This document shows, piece by piece, positions 17,751 to 27,300 of a stretch of 64,000 bases of DNA. Origin of the DNA: JAPLKB01 sp964532465 (GTDB taxonomy: Bacteria > Desulfobacterota > Syntrophorhabdia > Syntrophorhabdales > Syntrophorhabdaceae); assembly GCA_964532465.1 (NCBI GenBank), contig CAZHHX010000015.1, forward strand, positions 15,225-79,224, written 5' to 3'. A model generated the notes under the pieces. That model made no database searches, had not been told where the DNA came from, and worked only from the letters and a program-made list of their open reading frames with translations. Positions within the stretch are counted from its first letter, which is position 1; each line of letters starts with the position of its first letter. Both the position numbers and the translations under genes were made by a program.

Positions 17751-18611
17751 ATGAAAGTTGCGAAGGTAATTTGTACATGTTTTGTGCCGCGACGAGTAAG
17801 AGAGATAACCGGATTATCCGGGGATCCTATTGGTTATTTTTCGCATAGTCAAAATTTCCCGACAAAAGAGTCAGTCATTGATTTAATTAATTTTAACATT
17901 GAGTGTGAACTGAAATGTAATCCGGGAGAACCCGTTGATTTGATAATAGTGAACAGCGATATCGGATGGCAGGATGGAATACGATATTTAGATAGTATTA
18001 ACGGTAAACAGTTAAAGCACGGCAAAATTCATGTGCTCCACAGAAAAAATATCGGTTGGTCTTTCGGCGGGTATAATCATGCTTTCAAGATGTTAGGAAG
18101 TAGCTATGATTATTTTATTTTTACGGAAGATGATGTTGTTATAGGCAGGGATGGATACGCATCAATAGGAATTGAAAATTTTCTTAAAATAAAAAATTGT
18201 GGATTTTTAGCATATCTGGGCTTAGCATATCAAGCGTTGGACTTAAAGGGGGATGATGCATTTTCTGCACATGGAGGCGTTGGTCTAACAAGCGCGAGTG
18301 TTTTAAGAGATGTTGTTAAACACTATGGATCTCTTCCGCACTGCGACGAGAATACTTCTCAGGAATACGTAGATATTTTAGGAAGTGAGATCGCTTTTAC
18401 GAATAAGATATACAGGTTGGGGTATCAACTTGCCAGCATTCCTGATGATATTAAATTATATGATTTTGCATATGATTTAATGCGGGGGATCGATGTAAAG
18501 AGGTTCCCATCGCTCTCAACGAAAGCAATGCTTAGAATTAAACAAAAAGCATACAATCAGAAAATTATAAGGTCAATTTATCAAGGCTGCAGAAGAGCTG
18601 TTGTTAAATGA
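17751..18611 (+). CDS. GT-A type glycosyltransferase-like protein
   Basis: A 286-residue protein with a glycosyltransferase A-type pattern: an N-terminal alpha/beta half ending at FIFTEDDVVIGRDG, where Glu126-Asp127-Asp128 would be the metal-binding acidic motif. Around it lie NIGWSFGGYNHAF and AHGGVGL, which resemble nucleotide-sugar and acceptor loops. A strong GGAGG ribosome binding site precedes the ATG. No specific family is recognised. Confidence 0.6.
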   Translation: MKVAKVICTCFVPRRVREITGLSGDPIGYFSHSQNFPTKESVIDLINFNIECELKCNPGEPVDLIIVNSDIGWQDGIRYLDSINGKQLKHGKIHVLHRKNIGWSFGGYNHAFKMLGSSYDYFIFTEDDVVIGRDGYASIGIENFLKIKNCGFLAYLGLAYQALDLKGDDAFSAHGGVGLTSASVLRDVVKHYGSLPHCDENTSQEYVDILGSEIAFTNKIYRLGYQLASIPDDIKLYDFAYDLMRGIDVKRFPSLSTKAMLRIKQKAYNQKIIRSIYQGCRRAVVK

Positions 18612-18677
18612 GGCCGACTGATTATACCGGCAAGCAGTTAGGTATTGGCAGGGGCTTAAGGTAAAAGGAACATAAGC

Positions 18678-19412
18678 ATGGGCGCAAGACTAGAAAGAAT
18701 GAAACCGAGATGTTTATTAACTTCAATTGTATACCGTATTAGTAAAATGCGTATGCCTGTAAGTGACAAAGTTAAACTCCGCATTTTTCTGAATTTGGAG
18801 TGGATTTTCGAGAGACTATCTACGGAATATGCCTCCGCTGTCTATGGAATCGACGGCGTTGTCTGGAGGAAATCTGCGATACAGTTTTTGTCGAAACACA
18901 TTAAAGCGGATGACACGGTACTGGATTTGGGATGTGGTTATGGAACGATAAGCTATAATATCTCACAGATGGCAAAGAAGGTTGTTGGAGTGGATTATGA
19001 TATTAATAAAATAAATATTGCCAGAAGAAAATATGTAAAAAACAATCTGCTGTTTATACACGAAGAGGCTTTAAATTATTTAAGAAGAAGTAAAGAAAAA
19101 TATAGCGTTTTGGTCCTTACTCATGTGCTGGAACACATAAATGATCCTAAAGAATTTCTTTTGACCTATTCGGGGTATTTCAGCTATATTTTTATTGAGG
19201 TTCCGGATTTCGACAGGACATTTCTAAATTTTTTCAGGCAGGAACAAAATATAGCACAATTATACACAGATGCAGATCATGTCACAGAATTTGACAGGGA
19301 TGAATTAATGGAATTACTGGCAGAATTAAATCTCGAAGTGCTTGAAGCGGAATACCGTTATGGGGTACAGAAAATATGGATCAGGTGTAATTCGAGAGGA
19401 GAATTAAAATGA
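18678..19412 (+). CDS. Class I SAM-dependent methyltransferase
   Basis: A 244-residue protein with the Methyltransf_11/23-type fold: motif I VLDLGCGYGT at residues 81-90, an acidic residue ending strand 2 (GVDYD), and LTHVLEHINDPKEFL later. The N-terminal 70 residues have no recognised motif and may bind the acceptor. Acts in the cytoplasm, probably on a sugar or lipid-linked glycan. Second of three consecutive transfer genes before a glycosyltransferase at 20281. Confidence 0.78.
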   Translation: MGARLERMKPRCLLTSIVYRISKMRMPVSDKVKLRIFLNLEWIFERLSTEYASAVYGIDGVVWRKSAIQFLSKHIKADDTVLDLGCGYGTISYNISQMAKKVVGVDYDINKINIARRKYVKNNLLFIHEEALNYLRRSKEKYSVLVLTHVLEHINDPKEFLLTYSGYFSYIFIEVPDFDRTFLNFFRQEQNIAQLYTDADHVTEFDRDELMELLAELNLEVLEAEYRYGVQKIWIRCNSRGELK

Positions 19413-19434
19413 AACTAACTAATGCGAGTGGACG

Positions 19435-20223
19435 ATGAATTTTGAACTAAAAGTTCTTATGTTCATTTCCAGGTCATTGCCGCGTTTGCCTAAAGTCGGT
19501 GCTATAGGAAATTTTCTTAAGCGAATATATCTCCGTAAAAAAAGAACTCCGGTTGAAGCCGATGTTTTTGGTTATAAAGTGGTACTGGACCCAGGTGAGT
19601 ATGTTGAAGATGAAATATTGTTTATTCCTCAACTATATGATTATCGTGAGATAGCTTTTTTAAAAAGGAATCTACGAAGAGGTGATTGTTTTGTCGATAT
19701 CGGAGCAAATATAGGTTTGTATGCCTTGGCAGCTTCTTCTTCTGTAGGAAGCGAAGGACATATATTAGCGATTGAGGCAAGTCCCATTACATACCAAAAG
19801 CTCAATTTTACGTTGCAGCGGAACAATATAAATAATATCACCGCTATTAATGCCGGCGTTGCAGACACTGCTGGAACCATGCGGCTTGGGCTGAACACTT
19901 CGGGTAATAGCGCGGGAAATAGTTTTATTTTGCCTTATGAGAAAGGGGTAGATGTCAAGTGCAGCCCTTTGCTTGATATTTTATTAATGCATGATATTCC
20001 TGCTGTTAGAGCAATTAAGCTTGATCTCGAAGGGTTTGAATTTAGAGTGCTCAATAAGTTTTTTTATGATGCACCCTTAACGCTTTATCCGAATTTTATC
20101 ATAATGGAATTTCATCCTGAGTTTCTGGGGGTAGCAGAAGGGAACAGTTTGGAGTTGGTCAAGAGCAAAGGGTACCGGGAAGTATTGAGACACTCTGATA
20201 ATATTATTTTGGAAAGAATTTAG
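19435..20223 (+). CDS. FkbM-family methyltransferase
   Basis: A 262-residue FkbM-type SAM-dependent methyltransferase, a family that O-methylates sugars and polyketides. Motif I is FVDIGANIGLYALAA, strand 2 ends in AIEASP, and the family-typical IKLDLEGFEFRVL segment is near the C-terminus. A full-length member. The broken gene at 21298 is a related but divergent protein. The ribosome binding site is weak (GAGTGGACG region). Confidence 0.86.
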   Translation: MNFELKVLMFISRSLPRLPKVGAIGNFLKRIYLRKKRTPVEADVFGYKVVLDPGEYVEDEILFIPQLYDYREIAFLKRNLRRGDCFVDIGANIGLYALAASSSVGSEGHILAIEASPITYQKLNFTLQRNNINNITAINAGVADTAGTMRLGLNTSGNSAGNSFILPYEKGVDVKCSPLLDILLMHDIPAVRAIKLDLEGFEFRVLNKFFYDAPLTLYPNFIIMEFHPEFLGVAEGNSLELVKSKGYREVLRHSDNIILERI

Positions 20224-20280
20224 CTTTATATTACAAAGAATTTAATTATCATAAAATTATCAATTTAATAATAAGAGGTT

Positions 20281-21273
20281 ATGGCCATGCAAGCTGATGT
20301 AAACTCGCCATTTTTTTCCGTACATACGCCAACATACAAAAGAGTTGGTTATCTCCGAAAACTATGGGAAGCACTTTGTAATCAAACATACAAGAACTTC
20401 GAATGGATAGTTGCCGATGATGGTTCAAATGATGGTACTTTGGAACTCTTAAAAGAATTAAAAAAACAATCCCCCTTTCCTGTGACCATTATTGCCGCAA
20501 GCAAAAGGGTTGGTAAAACCGTTCTTGATAACTCCGCAATAAAGATAGCAAAAGGAGAAATTTTTATATGGAATGATTCTGATGATGTATTGCTGCCTGA
20601 TACTTTAGAGTCTATTTGCAATGCATGGAATGAAATTTCCCCAGCAGAAAGGAAAGCTTATTGCGGTATTACTGCGCTTTGTGAGGAAAATGGTCGTATT
20701 ATTGAATCGCCGCTTCCGTTTGCCACTCCCTTCGATACTACCTGGATTGATTTGAAATATAAATATAAAGTTACCGGAGACCTGTTTTATACATGCAGAA
20801 TAGATGTTTTGCGGTCTTATCTTCCTCCTGAGGTCGATTTTTATATGGCTGAAAGTGCTTATAGAATTCCTATTGCCTCAAAATATAAAACAAGGATTAT
20901 TGACAAAGTAGCAACAGTAAAGGAGTATAAATCATCGAACTGCATATCATTCAGCGGTAAAATGGAATACTGTCGCGGTTATCTATATGCGATGTCAATC
21001 TGTTGGAGAGTGCTTTCTAATGAAAACCAATTTGGTTTGTCAACTGTTACACTAAAGGAACGCGCAAACTACTTTAGATATGCTATTCATGGAGATTTGG
21101 GCATGACAAAAGCATATTCTATGTTCCCATCCAGGGCATCGTTTTTATTAACTATCTTGGTTCTGCCGTTTGCTTTTGTTCTTGCCTTGAAAGACAAGGC
21201 CCAAGGCAAGGTTTTTAAAACACACCTTGAATTTAATAACACAATAGAATCCTCAACAATATCTTATCTATAG
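20281..21273 (+). CDS. Family 2 glycosyltransferase
   Basis: A 330-residue GT2 protein. The N-terminal domain has the family pattern VHTPTYKRVGYL, ADDGSNDGT (46-53) and the metal-binding NDSDD (98-102). A hydrophobic stretch near residues 290-310 suggests membrane association. The ATG at 20281 follows AAGAGG. It lies directly before the frameshifted FkbM-like gene and may add the sugar that gene would modify (inference). Confidence 0.82.
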   Translation: MAMQADVNSPFFSVHTPTYKRVGYLRKLWEALCNQTYKNFEWIVADDGSNDGTLELLKELKKQSPFPVTIIAASKRVGKTVLDNSAIKIAKGEIFIWNDSDDVLLPDTLESICNAWNEISPAERKAYCGITALCEENGRIIESPLPFATPFDTTWIDLKYKYKVTGDLFYTCRIDVLRSYLPPEVDFYMAESAYRIPIASKYKTRIIDKVATVKEYKSSNCISFSGKMEYCRGYLYAMSICWRVLSNENQFGLSTVTLKERANYFRYAIHGDLGMTKAYSMFPSRASFLLTILVLPFAFVLALKDKAQGKVFKTHLEFNNTIESSTISYL

Positions 21274-21297
21274 AACTTTCGACAAGGGGGCTCAACA

Positions 21298-22073
21298 ATG
21301 ATCAATAAGGATAATATTAAAAAAACACCTTTAGCATATATATATATATATTATGTGCAAAGTATTTTAAGAAGCCCATTGCTCAAAATGAGGAGACACA
21401 AATAATAACCAGATTAATCCACAGATTCAAAGTTCCAAAAACATTTATAGAATTTGGTTTCTCCGGTTGGGAGTTTAATTGCGCTTCTTTAGTTAATGAA
21501 TGGGAAGGTTTGCTTTTAGATGGTAATCCTTACAATGTAAAAATTGCTTCTATTGCTTACTCAAAAAAAATTGTTTCGAAGTGTATGTGGTTGACTTTAG
21601 AAAATTTAGCTTTCATTGAAAGCTATGCAAAATCCCGAGACATAGGAATCTTGTCCATTGATGTGGATGGGAATGATTATTGGTTTTTGAAGAAGCTTAT
21701 TAAGATTAAACCGGCAATTATAATTGCAGAATACAATTCATCATTTGGATTAAGGCCAATTACTGTACCCTATGATCAGAATTTTGATCGTACCGAAAAA
21801 CATGAAAGCTGGACTTATTTTGGCGCTTCACTTTCCGCAATTAACCATCTTGCTAATTTACATGGTTATAGTTTGATTGAGGTGGGCAATAGTGGAATTA
21901 ATGCTTTTTTTGTGCGTAATGATATGATGACCATTGATGATTGCAAATTAGAACCAGAACACGCTTTTAGAGAAAAGTTTTTTCCTGATGGTACACGACC
22001 ATCTAAACAATGGGAAAAAATCAAACATCTCTCTTATGTTGATGTCACAAAGGATGACATTTCCCTAAAATAG
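21298..22073 (+). pseudogene. FkbM-like gene broken or switched off at an (AT)8 tract
   Basis: An ATG at 21298 with a strong AAGGGGG ribosome binding site opens a frame that runs into the dinucleotide tract 21336-21351 and then stops at 21403-21405 after 35 codons. The long downstream frame (to 22073) is open back to base 21321 but has no ATG, GTG or TTG before 21510. It encodes IEFGFSGWEF, LSIDVDGNDYWFL and VPYDQNFDRTEKH, which look like an FkbM-related methyltransferase family. Removing one AT unit (2 bases) joins both parts into a continuous 257-residue protein. This may be a phase-variable OFF state, a mutation or a sequencing error; the sequence alone cannot tell. Confidence 0.75.
21336..21351 (+). 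repeat. (AT)8 dinucleotide microsatellite within a coding region
   Basis: Eight uninterrupted AT units lie 38 bases after the start codon of the FkbM-like gene. Seven units put the gene in frame; eight, as here, do not. Dinucleotide tracts of this length are prone to slipped-strand mispairing. Confidence 0.9.
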
Positions 22074-22429
22074 CAACACACCGAAATGAGCTAAGACGGA
22101 TCTATTGTGGCGCCAAGGTTGATAAAAAATACTACAACGGAGGCGTAAAATATGGAGAGGATTCTGGAAGGAAACAGTGAAACTTGATTATTGAAGGTGA
22201 TTTTGAGTATACCGGAAATGGGATGGAGATGAGAGATTTTTACATCAACGGCATGCGAATGGGTTAAGGGCTCATAAAGGCGGGATATTTGATGCCTGTA
22301 AACACCGGAAATCCCTTACCAAGATAGAAACAGAGTCCGCCCGGGTAAGAAGAGAGTTGTCCGAAGCAATATGACTAACCTGCCTCTAAATATTGACAAC
22401 AGGGGCTATCATATATTAATCTTATCTAA
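22074..22429 (+). other. Gene-poor interval with decayed open fragments
   Basis: No intact gene is seen. One frame from 22207 to the stop at 22372-22374 is open for about 55 codons and ends ARVRRELSEAI; another encodes a short peptide containing DKKYYNGGVKYGEDSG near 22120-22185. Neither belongs to a family I recognise, and the frames are broken relative to each other, which suggests a decayed gene or mobile-element remnant. A TTGACA at 22393-22398 lies upstream of the next start, but the AT-rich hexamers after it have poor spacing, so a promoter is only possible. Confidence 0.4.
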
Positions 22430-23551
22430 ATGAAAAATCTAAAAATGGATAACAAAATTTTATTAATTACACATCATTGGGGAAATAATCATTTCGGTGG
22501 CAGACAGGGGCTATCTAAAGTAAATAAAAAATGTATGGATATTGTATTTAAAAACGAACTATTTACGTATTATATTGACACAAAAAAAGATAATTTTTTG
22601 AGAAAATGTCTTAATTACTTGTATTTTTATATTGATGGAGTCTCACGTCATGACATAAGTAAGATCATTTTATTAATAAGTGAGCACAATATTAAAACAG
22701 TTTATTTAGATGGTTCTACTTTTGGAATTCTTGCTCGTATTTTGAAAAAAATATTTAACATTAATATTCTTACTTTTTATCATCATTGCGAGACGTCTTT
22801 CTATTGGCAGCTTTTAAAAGAAAAAAAAACGTTAAAATATTTTTTATTATTTATTTTAGTTTACTATAATGAGACTCTATCCGCAAAATATAGCTCATTA
22901 CTTCTCATCATGACTCAGCGTGATAAGCAGAAAATACTTCATAGACGTTCCAACAAAGAATCATTCATGCTTCCAATGGTAATTGATGATACTGATGTTA
23001 TGCTAAGCTCCAATCATACCAGCAATAATCCTTCCCCTTATTTATTATTTGTTGGAGGAGGAGGTCTGTTTGGAAATTACTATGGTGTCAAATGGTTTAT
23101 TGAAAATATTGTTGACGAGATTAGTTATAATTTTGTGATTGTGGGTGATGGATACGAAGATCTAATAAAGAAATATTTCAACAAAAAGAATGTAATTTTC
23201 CTTGGAAAATGTGATGAATTATCAGAAATTTATTATAATTCTGCCGCTGTAGTTGCGCCTATTTTTTTTGGATCAGGGATGAAAACAAAAGTAGCCGAAG
23301 CAATTATGTTTGGTAAATATGTATTTGGTAGCAATGAAGCTTTTATAGGATATGAGGATTCATTAAATAAAATAGGAACTTTGTGTAATAATAAAAAAGA
23401 TTTTGCGTTTGCAATTAATAATTTTCAAAGTTCCTCTAAAACAGAATTGATAATAAGAAATGAGTTTATAGAAAAATACTCATTACACTCACAAATTGAA
23501 AGATTTAAAATAATTAACCAACTAAAGGAGAAATTAAATGACGCAATTTAG
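22430..23551 (+). CDS. GT-B glycosyltransferase (family 4-like)
   Basis: A 373-residue GT-B protein. The C-terminal half has LLFVGGGGLFGNYYGVKWF, VIVGDGYE, VIFLGKCDELSEIY and the donor-site segment FFGSGMKTKVAEAIMFGK, a family 4/1 arrangement. The gene is strikingly AT-rich compared with genes left of 20 kb and right of 28 kb, as are its neighbours up to 25.7 kb, suggesting recent acquisition. It overlaps the ColD-like gene by 14 bases. Confidence 0.8.
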   Translation: MKNLKMDNKILLITHHWGNNHFGGRQGLSKVNKKCMDIVFKNELFTYYIDTKKDNFLRKCLNYLYFYIDGVSRHDISKIILLISEHNIKTVYLDGSTFGILARILKKIFNINILTFYHHCETSFYWQLLKEKKTLKYFLLFILVYYNETLSAKYSSLLLIMTQRDKQKILHRRSNKESFMLPMVIDDTDVMLSSNHTSNNPSPYLLFVGGGGLFGNYYGVKWFIENIVDEISYNFVIVGDGYEDLIKKYFNKKNVIFLGKCDELSEIYYNSAAVVAPIFFGSGMKTKVAEAIMFGKYVFGSNEAFIGYEDSLNKIGTLCNNKKDFAFAINNFQSSSKTELIIRNEFIEKYSLHSQIERFKIINQLKEKLNDAI

Positions 23552-24704
23552 ATATCCCCTGGCAACACCATCCTGGGATGAAAAAGAAATAAACGCTATG
23601 CACAGGATAATTGATTCTGGTTTTTTTACCATGGGGAAGGAAACAAATAAATTTGAAAATGAGTTCGCAAATTATTTAGGTGTAAAATATTGTGTAATGG
23701 TAAATTCCGGGTCGTCTGCTAATTTACTTATGGCTGCCGCTCTGTTCTTTTGTAAAAAATTAAACATCAAACCTGATGATGAGATTATCGTGCCAGCCGT
23801 CTCCTGGTCCACTACATTTTACCCATTTTCTCAATATGGTTTGGTCCTTAAATTTGTTGATGTTAATAAAGATACATATAACATAGATTGTAAATCAATA
23901 ATAGATAGCATTACAACGAAAACTAAAATAATTTGCGCTGTTAATATTTATGGAAATCCTTGTGACTTTGATTTATTAAGAGAAATATGCGAAAAGAATA
24001 GAATAATTCTTTTAGAAGACAACTGCGAATCACTTGGGGCAAAATATAATGGTAAACTAACAGGTACTTTTGGTTTAATGAGCACATTCAGCTTCTTTTT
24101 TAGCCATCATATTTCAACTATGGAAGGAGGAATGATTGCTACTGACGATGAGGAGCTATATCATATTATGCTCTCTTTAAGGGCACATGGATGGACAAGG
24201 AATCTTCCTTCGGTTAACTATGTTACTGGTATTAAAGATGAAAATGAATTTCATGAATCATTTAAATTTGTTTTGCCTGGATATAATTTAAGACCCTTAG
24301 AGCTTTCAGCAGCAGTTGGTATTGAGCAATTAATTAAGTTGCCCAGCTTCATTTTAGATAGAAGAAAAAATGCTGAGTACTTTATTAATAAAATGAAGGA
24401 TACAAATGTTATTAAAGCGCAAGTAGAAGTTGGTTATTCTAGCTGGTTTGGCTTTGGAGTAATTGTTAACCCAAGTCTAAACAGAGATACTATAGTAAAT
24501 AAGTTGCAATCAGCGGGTATTGAATGCAGACCCATTAGTGCTGGTAATTTTACAAAAAATCCTGTTATCAAATTCATTAAACACGAAATATCATCAAATC
24601 TGACAAATTCGGACTTAGTTGATAAAAATGGCCTTCTTTTAGGAAACAGTCACTTGGATTTATCTCAAGAAATTGATCATTTATTCCTTACCTTAAATTC
24701 ATAA
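23538..24704 (+). CDS. colD: ColD-like GDP-4-keto-6-deoxymannose 3-dehydratase
   Basis: A 388-residue DegT-fold PLP enzyme in which the Schiff-base lysine is replaced by histidine: FFFSHHISTMEGG, His190 at the lysine position. This His and its surroundings are the known signature of ColD (colitose pathway) and of the related E1 enzyme, which remove the C3 hydroxyl rather than transaminate. The expected product is a 3,6-dideoxy-4-keto sugar nucleotide. GDP-4-keto-6-deoxymannose would be available if a gmd gene accompanies the fcl at the left edge (inference). A clear AGGAG precedes the ATG. Confidence 0.85.
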   Translation: MTQFRYPLATPSWDEKEINAMHRIIDSGFFTMGKETNKFENEFANYLGVKYCVMVNSGSSANLLMAAALFFCKKLNIKPDDEIIVPAVSWSTTFYPFSQYGLVLKFVDVNKDTYNIDCKSIIDSITTKTKIICAVNIYGNPCDFDLLREICEKNRIILLEDNCESLGAKYNGKLTGTFGLMSTFSFFFSHHISTMEGGMIATDDEELYHIMLSLRAHGWTRNLPSVNYVTGIKDENEFHESFKFVLPGYNLRPLELSAAVGIEQLIKLPSFILDRRKNAEYFINKMKDTNVIKAQVEVGYSSWFGFGVIVNPSLNRDTIVNKLQSAGIECRPISAGNFTKNPVIKFIKHEISSNLTNSDLVDKNGLLLGNSHLDLSQEIDHLFLTLNS

Positions 24705-24794
24705 AAGATTTTTTTCAAGGAGAGTTATCCATTTAATTACTAAATGGTTATGTTTAATATTTTTACGATAAACTATAATATTGGAGGAGATTAA

Positions 24795-25724
24795 ATGAAA
24801 AATGTTTTGATCACTGGAGGGGCAGGCTACTTAGGCTCTATCTTATCTAATGAGCTTCTTAATTTAAATTATAATGTATCCATTATAGATAAATTTAAGT
24901 GGGGAATTAACCCGATTTTACCATTATTTTCGCGTAACACTTTTAATGTAATTAAAGCAGATGTGCGTGATGAGGGAATAGTTAAAAAAGTTTTAAAAGA
25001 AAAAGACATAATAATAAATTTGGCAGCTATAGTTGGATATCCTGCTTGTGATGCTGATCCTTGGGAGGCTACAACTACAAATGTACAGGCACTGAAGCTA
25101 ATAACCGATAATATATCTGAAGCTCAACTGCTAATCCAAGCCTCAACAGGTTCCAGTTACGGCAAAGTTAAAGAAATTTGTACTGAAAATACACCAATTA
25201 ATCCATTAACCTTATATGGAAAAACTAAAGCTGAAGCTGAAAAATTGGCACTGAGTGTTAATGGTATTTCTTTAAGATTTGCAACAGTTTATGGTATTTC
25301 ACCACGAATGAGGCTTGACCTATTCATTAATGATTTAGTATATAGCGCCATTAATAAAGGGGTTTATGTAATGTATGAAGCTAACGCCTGCAGAACTTTC
25401 CTGCACGCTAAAGATGCAGTTTCAGCAATAATTTTTGCCATTAATAAAAACGAAATAATGAAAGGTCATGTTTTTAATGTTGGAGACGACAAGCAAAATT
25501 ATACAAAAATAGAGGTAGCAAATTTGCTGCTTACCAAAATAAAATATCTTCTGCACGTTGCAGAAATCGGTAAAGATAAAGATGAAAGAGATTATCAGGT
25601 CTCATATGATAAAATTAATGCACTTGGCTTTAATGCGTCAATTTCACTTGAAAAAGGTTTGGAAGAGCTCATCAAACTATCAAAAGTTTTTAGTGAAAAT
25701 TCAATTTATAAAAATTTTAATTAA
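24795..25724 (+). CDS. Extended SDR, probable partner of the ColD-like enzyme
   Basis: A 309-residue NAD(P)-dependent epimerase/dehydratase. TGGAGYLG lies at 7-14 and the catalytic Tyr141-x3-Lys145 is in LYGKTK. It follows the ColD-like gene after 90 bases and has a strong GGAGGAG site. It could be the reductase or epimerase completing a 3,6-dideoxyhexose (the ColC role), but it is not obviously ColC by sequence. AT-rich like its neighbours. Confidence 0.75.
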   Translation: MKNVLITGGAGYLGSILSNELLNLNYNVSIIDKFKWGINPILPLFSRNTFNVIKADVRDEGIVKKVLKEKDIIINLAAIVGYPACDADPWEATTTNVQALKLITDNISEAQLLIQASTGSSYGKVKEICTENTPINPLTLYGKTKAEAEKLALSVNGISLRFATVYGISPRMRLDLFINDLVYSAINKGVYVMYEANACRTFLHAKDAVSAIIFAINKNEIMKGHVFNVGDDKQNYTKIEVANLLLTKIKYLLHVAEIGKDKDERDYQVSYDKINALGFNASISLEKGLEELIKLSKVFSENSIYKNFN

Positions 25725-25868
25725 TTATTTGATGTTAATGATTTTTACGGGTGTAGCACCAAAAAATGGTGCAGACTCGTTGCTATGTAAATTTTAATTT
25801 TATTTAGACCGCTTTCTTCCTATCAAATCGCTGAGTCAATAAGACAAGCCTGTTGTAATTAAAAGACC

Positions 25869-26984
25869 ATGAAGATAAGTATAATAACAGCAAGATATGC
25901 GTTTTCAGGTGTTCCTCTTGCACAACAAAGGTTTTCACAAGCACTTGCTACATTAGGACACGATGTAGATTTTATTATAGGATTTATAAACCATGGATAT
26001 AGTATGCCCACAATTGATGGGATCAATATTATTGTCATGAACAAAAAACGCGTCATAAGCATGCTAATGCCAATGGTCCAATATCTCAAAGAAAACAACC
26101 CTGATGTCGTGTTTTCTGCTGGTGATCACCTCAATGCCATTATTTTGCTATCAGCTATAATTTCTCGTTCAAAGGCAAAGATAAGTTGTTCATCAAGAGT
26201 AACTCCATTTGATACGTATTCTAAAGTTCCTTTTACTAAACGGTGGGTTTTGAAACTTTTTATGCGTGCCGTTATGGATAGAGCAAACGCATTGACCTGT
26301 GTGTCCAAAGACATGGTCGATCAATACAGGCTGATATTTAAGTCGACGCCGCATGTTTGCATTTATAATATTATTAATGATGGTCACTCGCAAAAAAGAA
26401 TGAATGAACCGGTTGATGAAGAATGGTTTAGTGACAAGAGTGAGCCGGTACTTGTTGCCGCAGGTATGCTGGAGATGTGGAAGGGTTTTGAAGATCTTAT
26501 CCTGGCAATGAGAGAAGTTACAAAAAAGAGAAAGGCGAGATTGATAATACTTGGAGATGGGTCTCAGAGAGACAAACTTCGTACACTAATAGAAGAACTT
26601 GACTTGGGTCGCACTATAAAGATGGTTGGTTATGTAGATAACCCCCTGAAGTACTTCAGTCGTGCGGATATTTTCGTATTGTCCTCGCATGTTGAAGGGT
26701 TACCTAATGTTCTGGTTGAAGCAATGATGTGCGGTTGCACTCCAGTTTCAACCAACTGTCCAACTGGTCCCCGTGAAGTATTGCAGGACGGAAAATATGG
26801 CTATCTTGTACCGGTAAGTGATCCAATCTCATTGGCTGCAGGTATTGAAAAGGCGCTTGACAACCCAATTCCGCAGAATCTTCTGCGCGAGGCCGTTAAG
26901 CCATTTAATGAGGATGAAGTTATAAAAAGACATTTTAATATTTTGGGATTACCATTCAAAAATAATACCTCGCAGTGCAATTAA
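25869..26984 (+). CDS. Family 4 glycosyltransferase
   Basis: A 371-residue GT-B protein. The N-terminus SIITARYAFSGVPLAQQ fits the acceptor domain, and the C-terminal domain has VAAGMLEMWKGFEDLI, LIILGDGSQRDKL and the EGLPNVLVEAMMCG donor motif with its two glutamates. A typical retaining glycosyltransferase of GT4. GC content is higher than in the genes immediately upstream, so the AT-rich block seems to end before it. Confidence 0.88.
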   Translation: MKISIITARYAFSGVPLAQQRFSQALATLGHDVDFIIGFINHGYSMPTIDGINIIVMNKKRVISMLMPMVQYLKENNPDVVFSAGDHLNAIILLSAIISRSKAKISCSSRVTPFDTYSKVPFTKRWVLKLFMRAVMDRANALTCVSKDMVDQYRLIFKSTPHVCIYNIINDGHSQKRMNEPVDEEWFSDKSEPVLVAAGMLEMWKGFEDLILAMREVTKKRKARLIILGDGSQRDKLRTLIEELDLGRTIKMVGYVDNPLKYFSRADIFVLSSHVEGLPNVLVEAMMCGCTPVSTNCPTGPREVLQDGKYGYLVPVSDPISLAAGIEKALDNPIPQNLLREAVKPFNEDEVIKRHFNILGLPFKNNTSQCN

Positions 26985-27300
26985 ATAATAGTATGTTTCT
27001 TATAATAAAAAGGCGTTAAGCGTGAATATGTTTCTTTAAATGAGATTTATTAGACTGAAAAATAGAAATATGTAATTATTCTCTATAAAACAGCATTTAA
27101 TATGAAAAAAGTGATCAAGGCAGAATAATTGACAAAACACGAAAGACCTCTCCTGAGGGAGAGATAATATGATACAGTATAATACTGGAAATGAATTCTC
27201 TGAAGAGAGCGGCATGAATTAAAAAGGTGGGCAGCCAGGGTTATATAAATATCTTAAGTTGTTTCTGAGTACCAAAAAAAGCCGTCAAGCCTAAAATACT
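26985..27300 (+). other. Intergenic interval, 316 bp
   Basis: No gene is seen. A perfect 6-bp hairpin CTCTCC/GGAGAG (27148-27163, loop TGAG) is present but not followed by a T tract. A TATAAT lies at 27178-27183 without a matching -35 element at normal spacing. An internal transcription start is possible but unsupported. Confidence 0.4.

Noticed and set aside
22393..22417. A sigma-70 promoter TTGACA...TATATT before the glycosyltransferase gene
   Set aside because: The spacer is only 13 bases, outside the usual 16-18, and other -10 candidates there are poor.
23538..24704. A normal sugar aminotransferase
   Set aside because: The PLP-lysine position is His190 within the SHHISTMEGG signature of 3-dehydratases, so transamination is unlikely.
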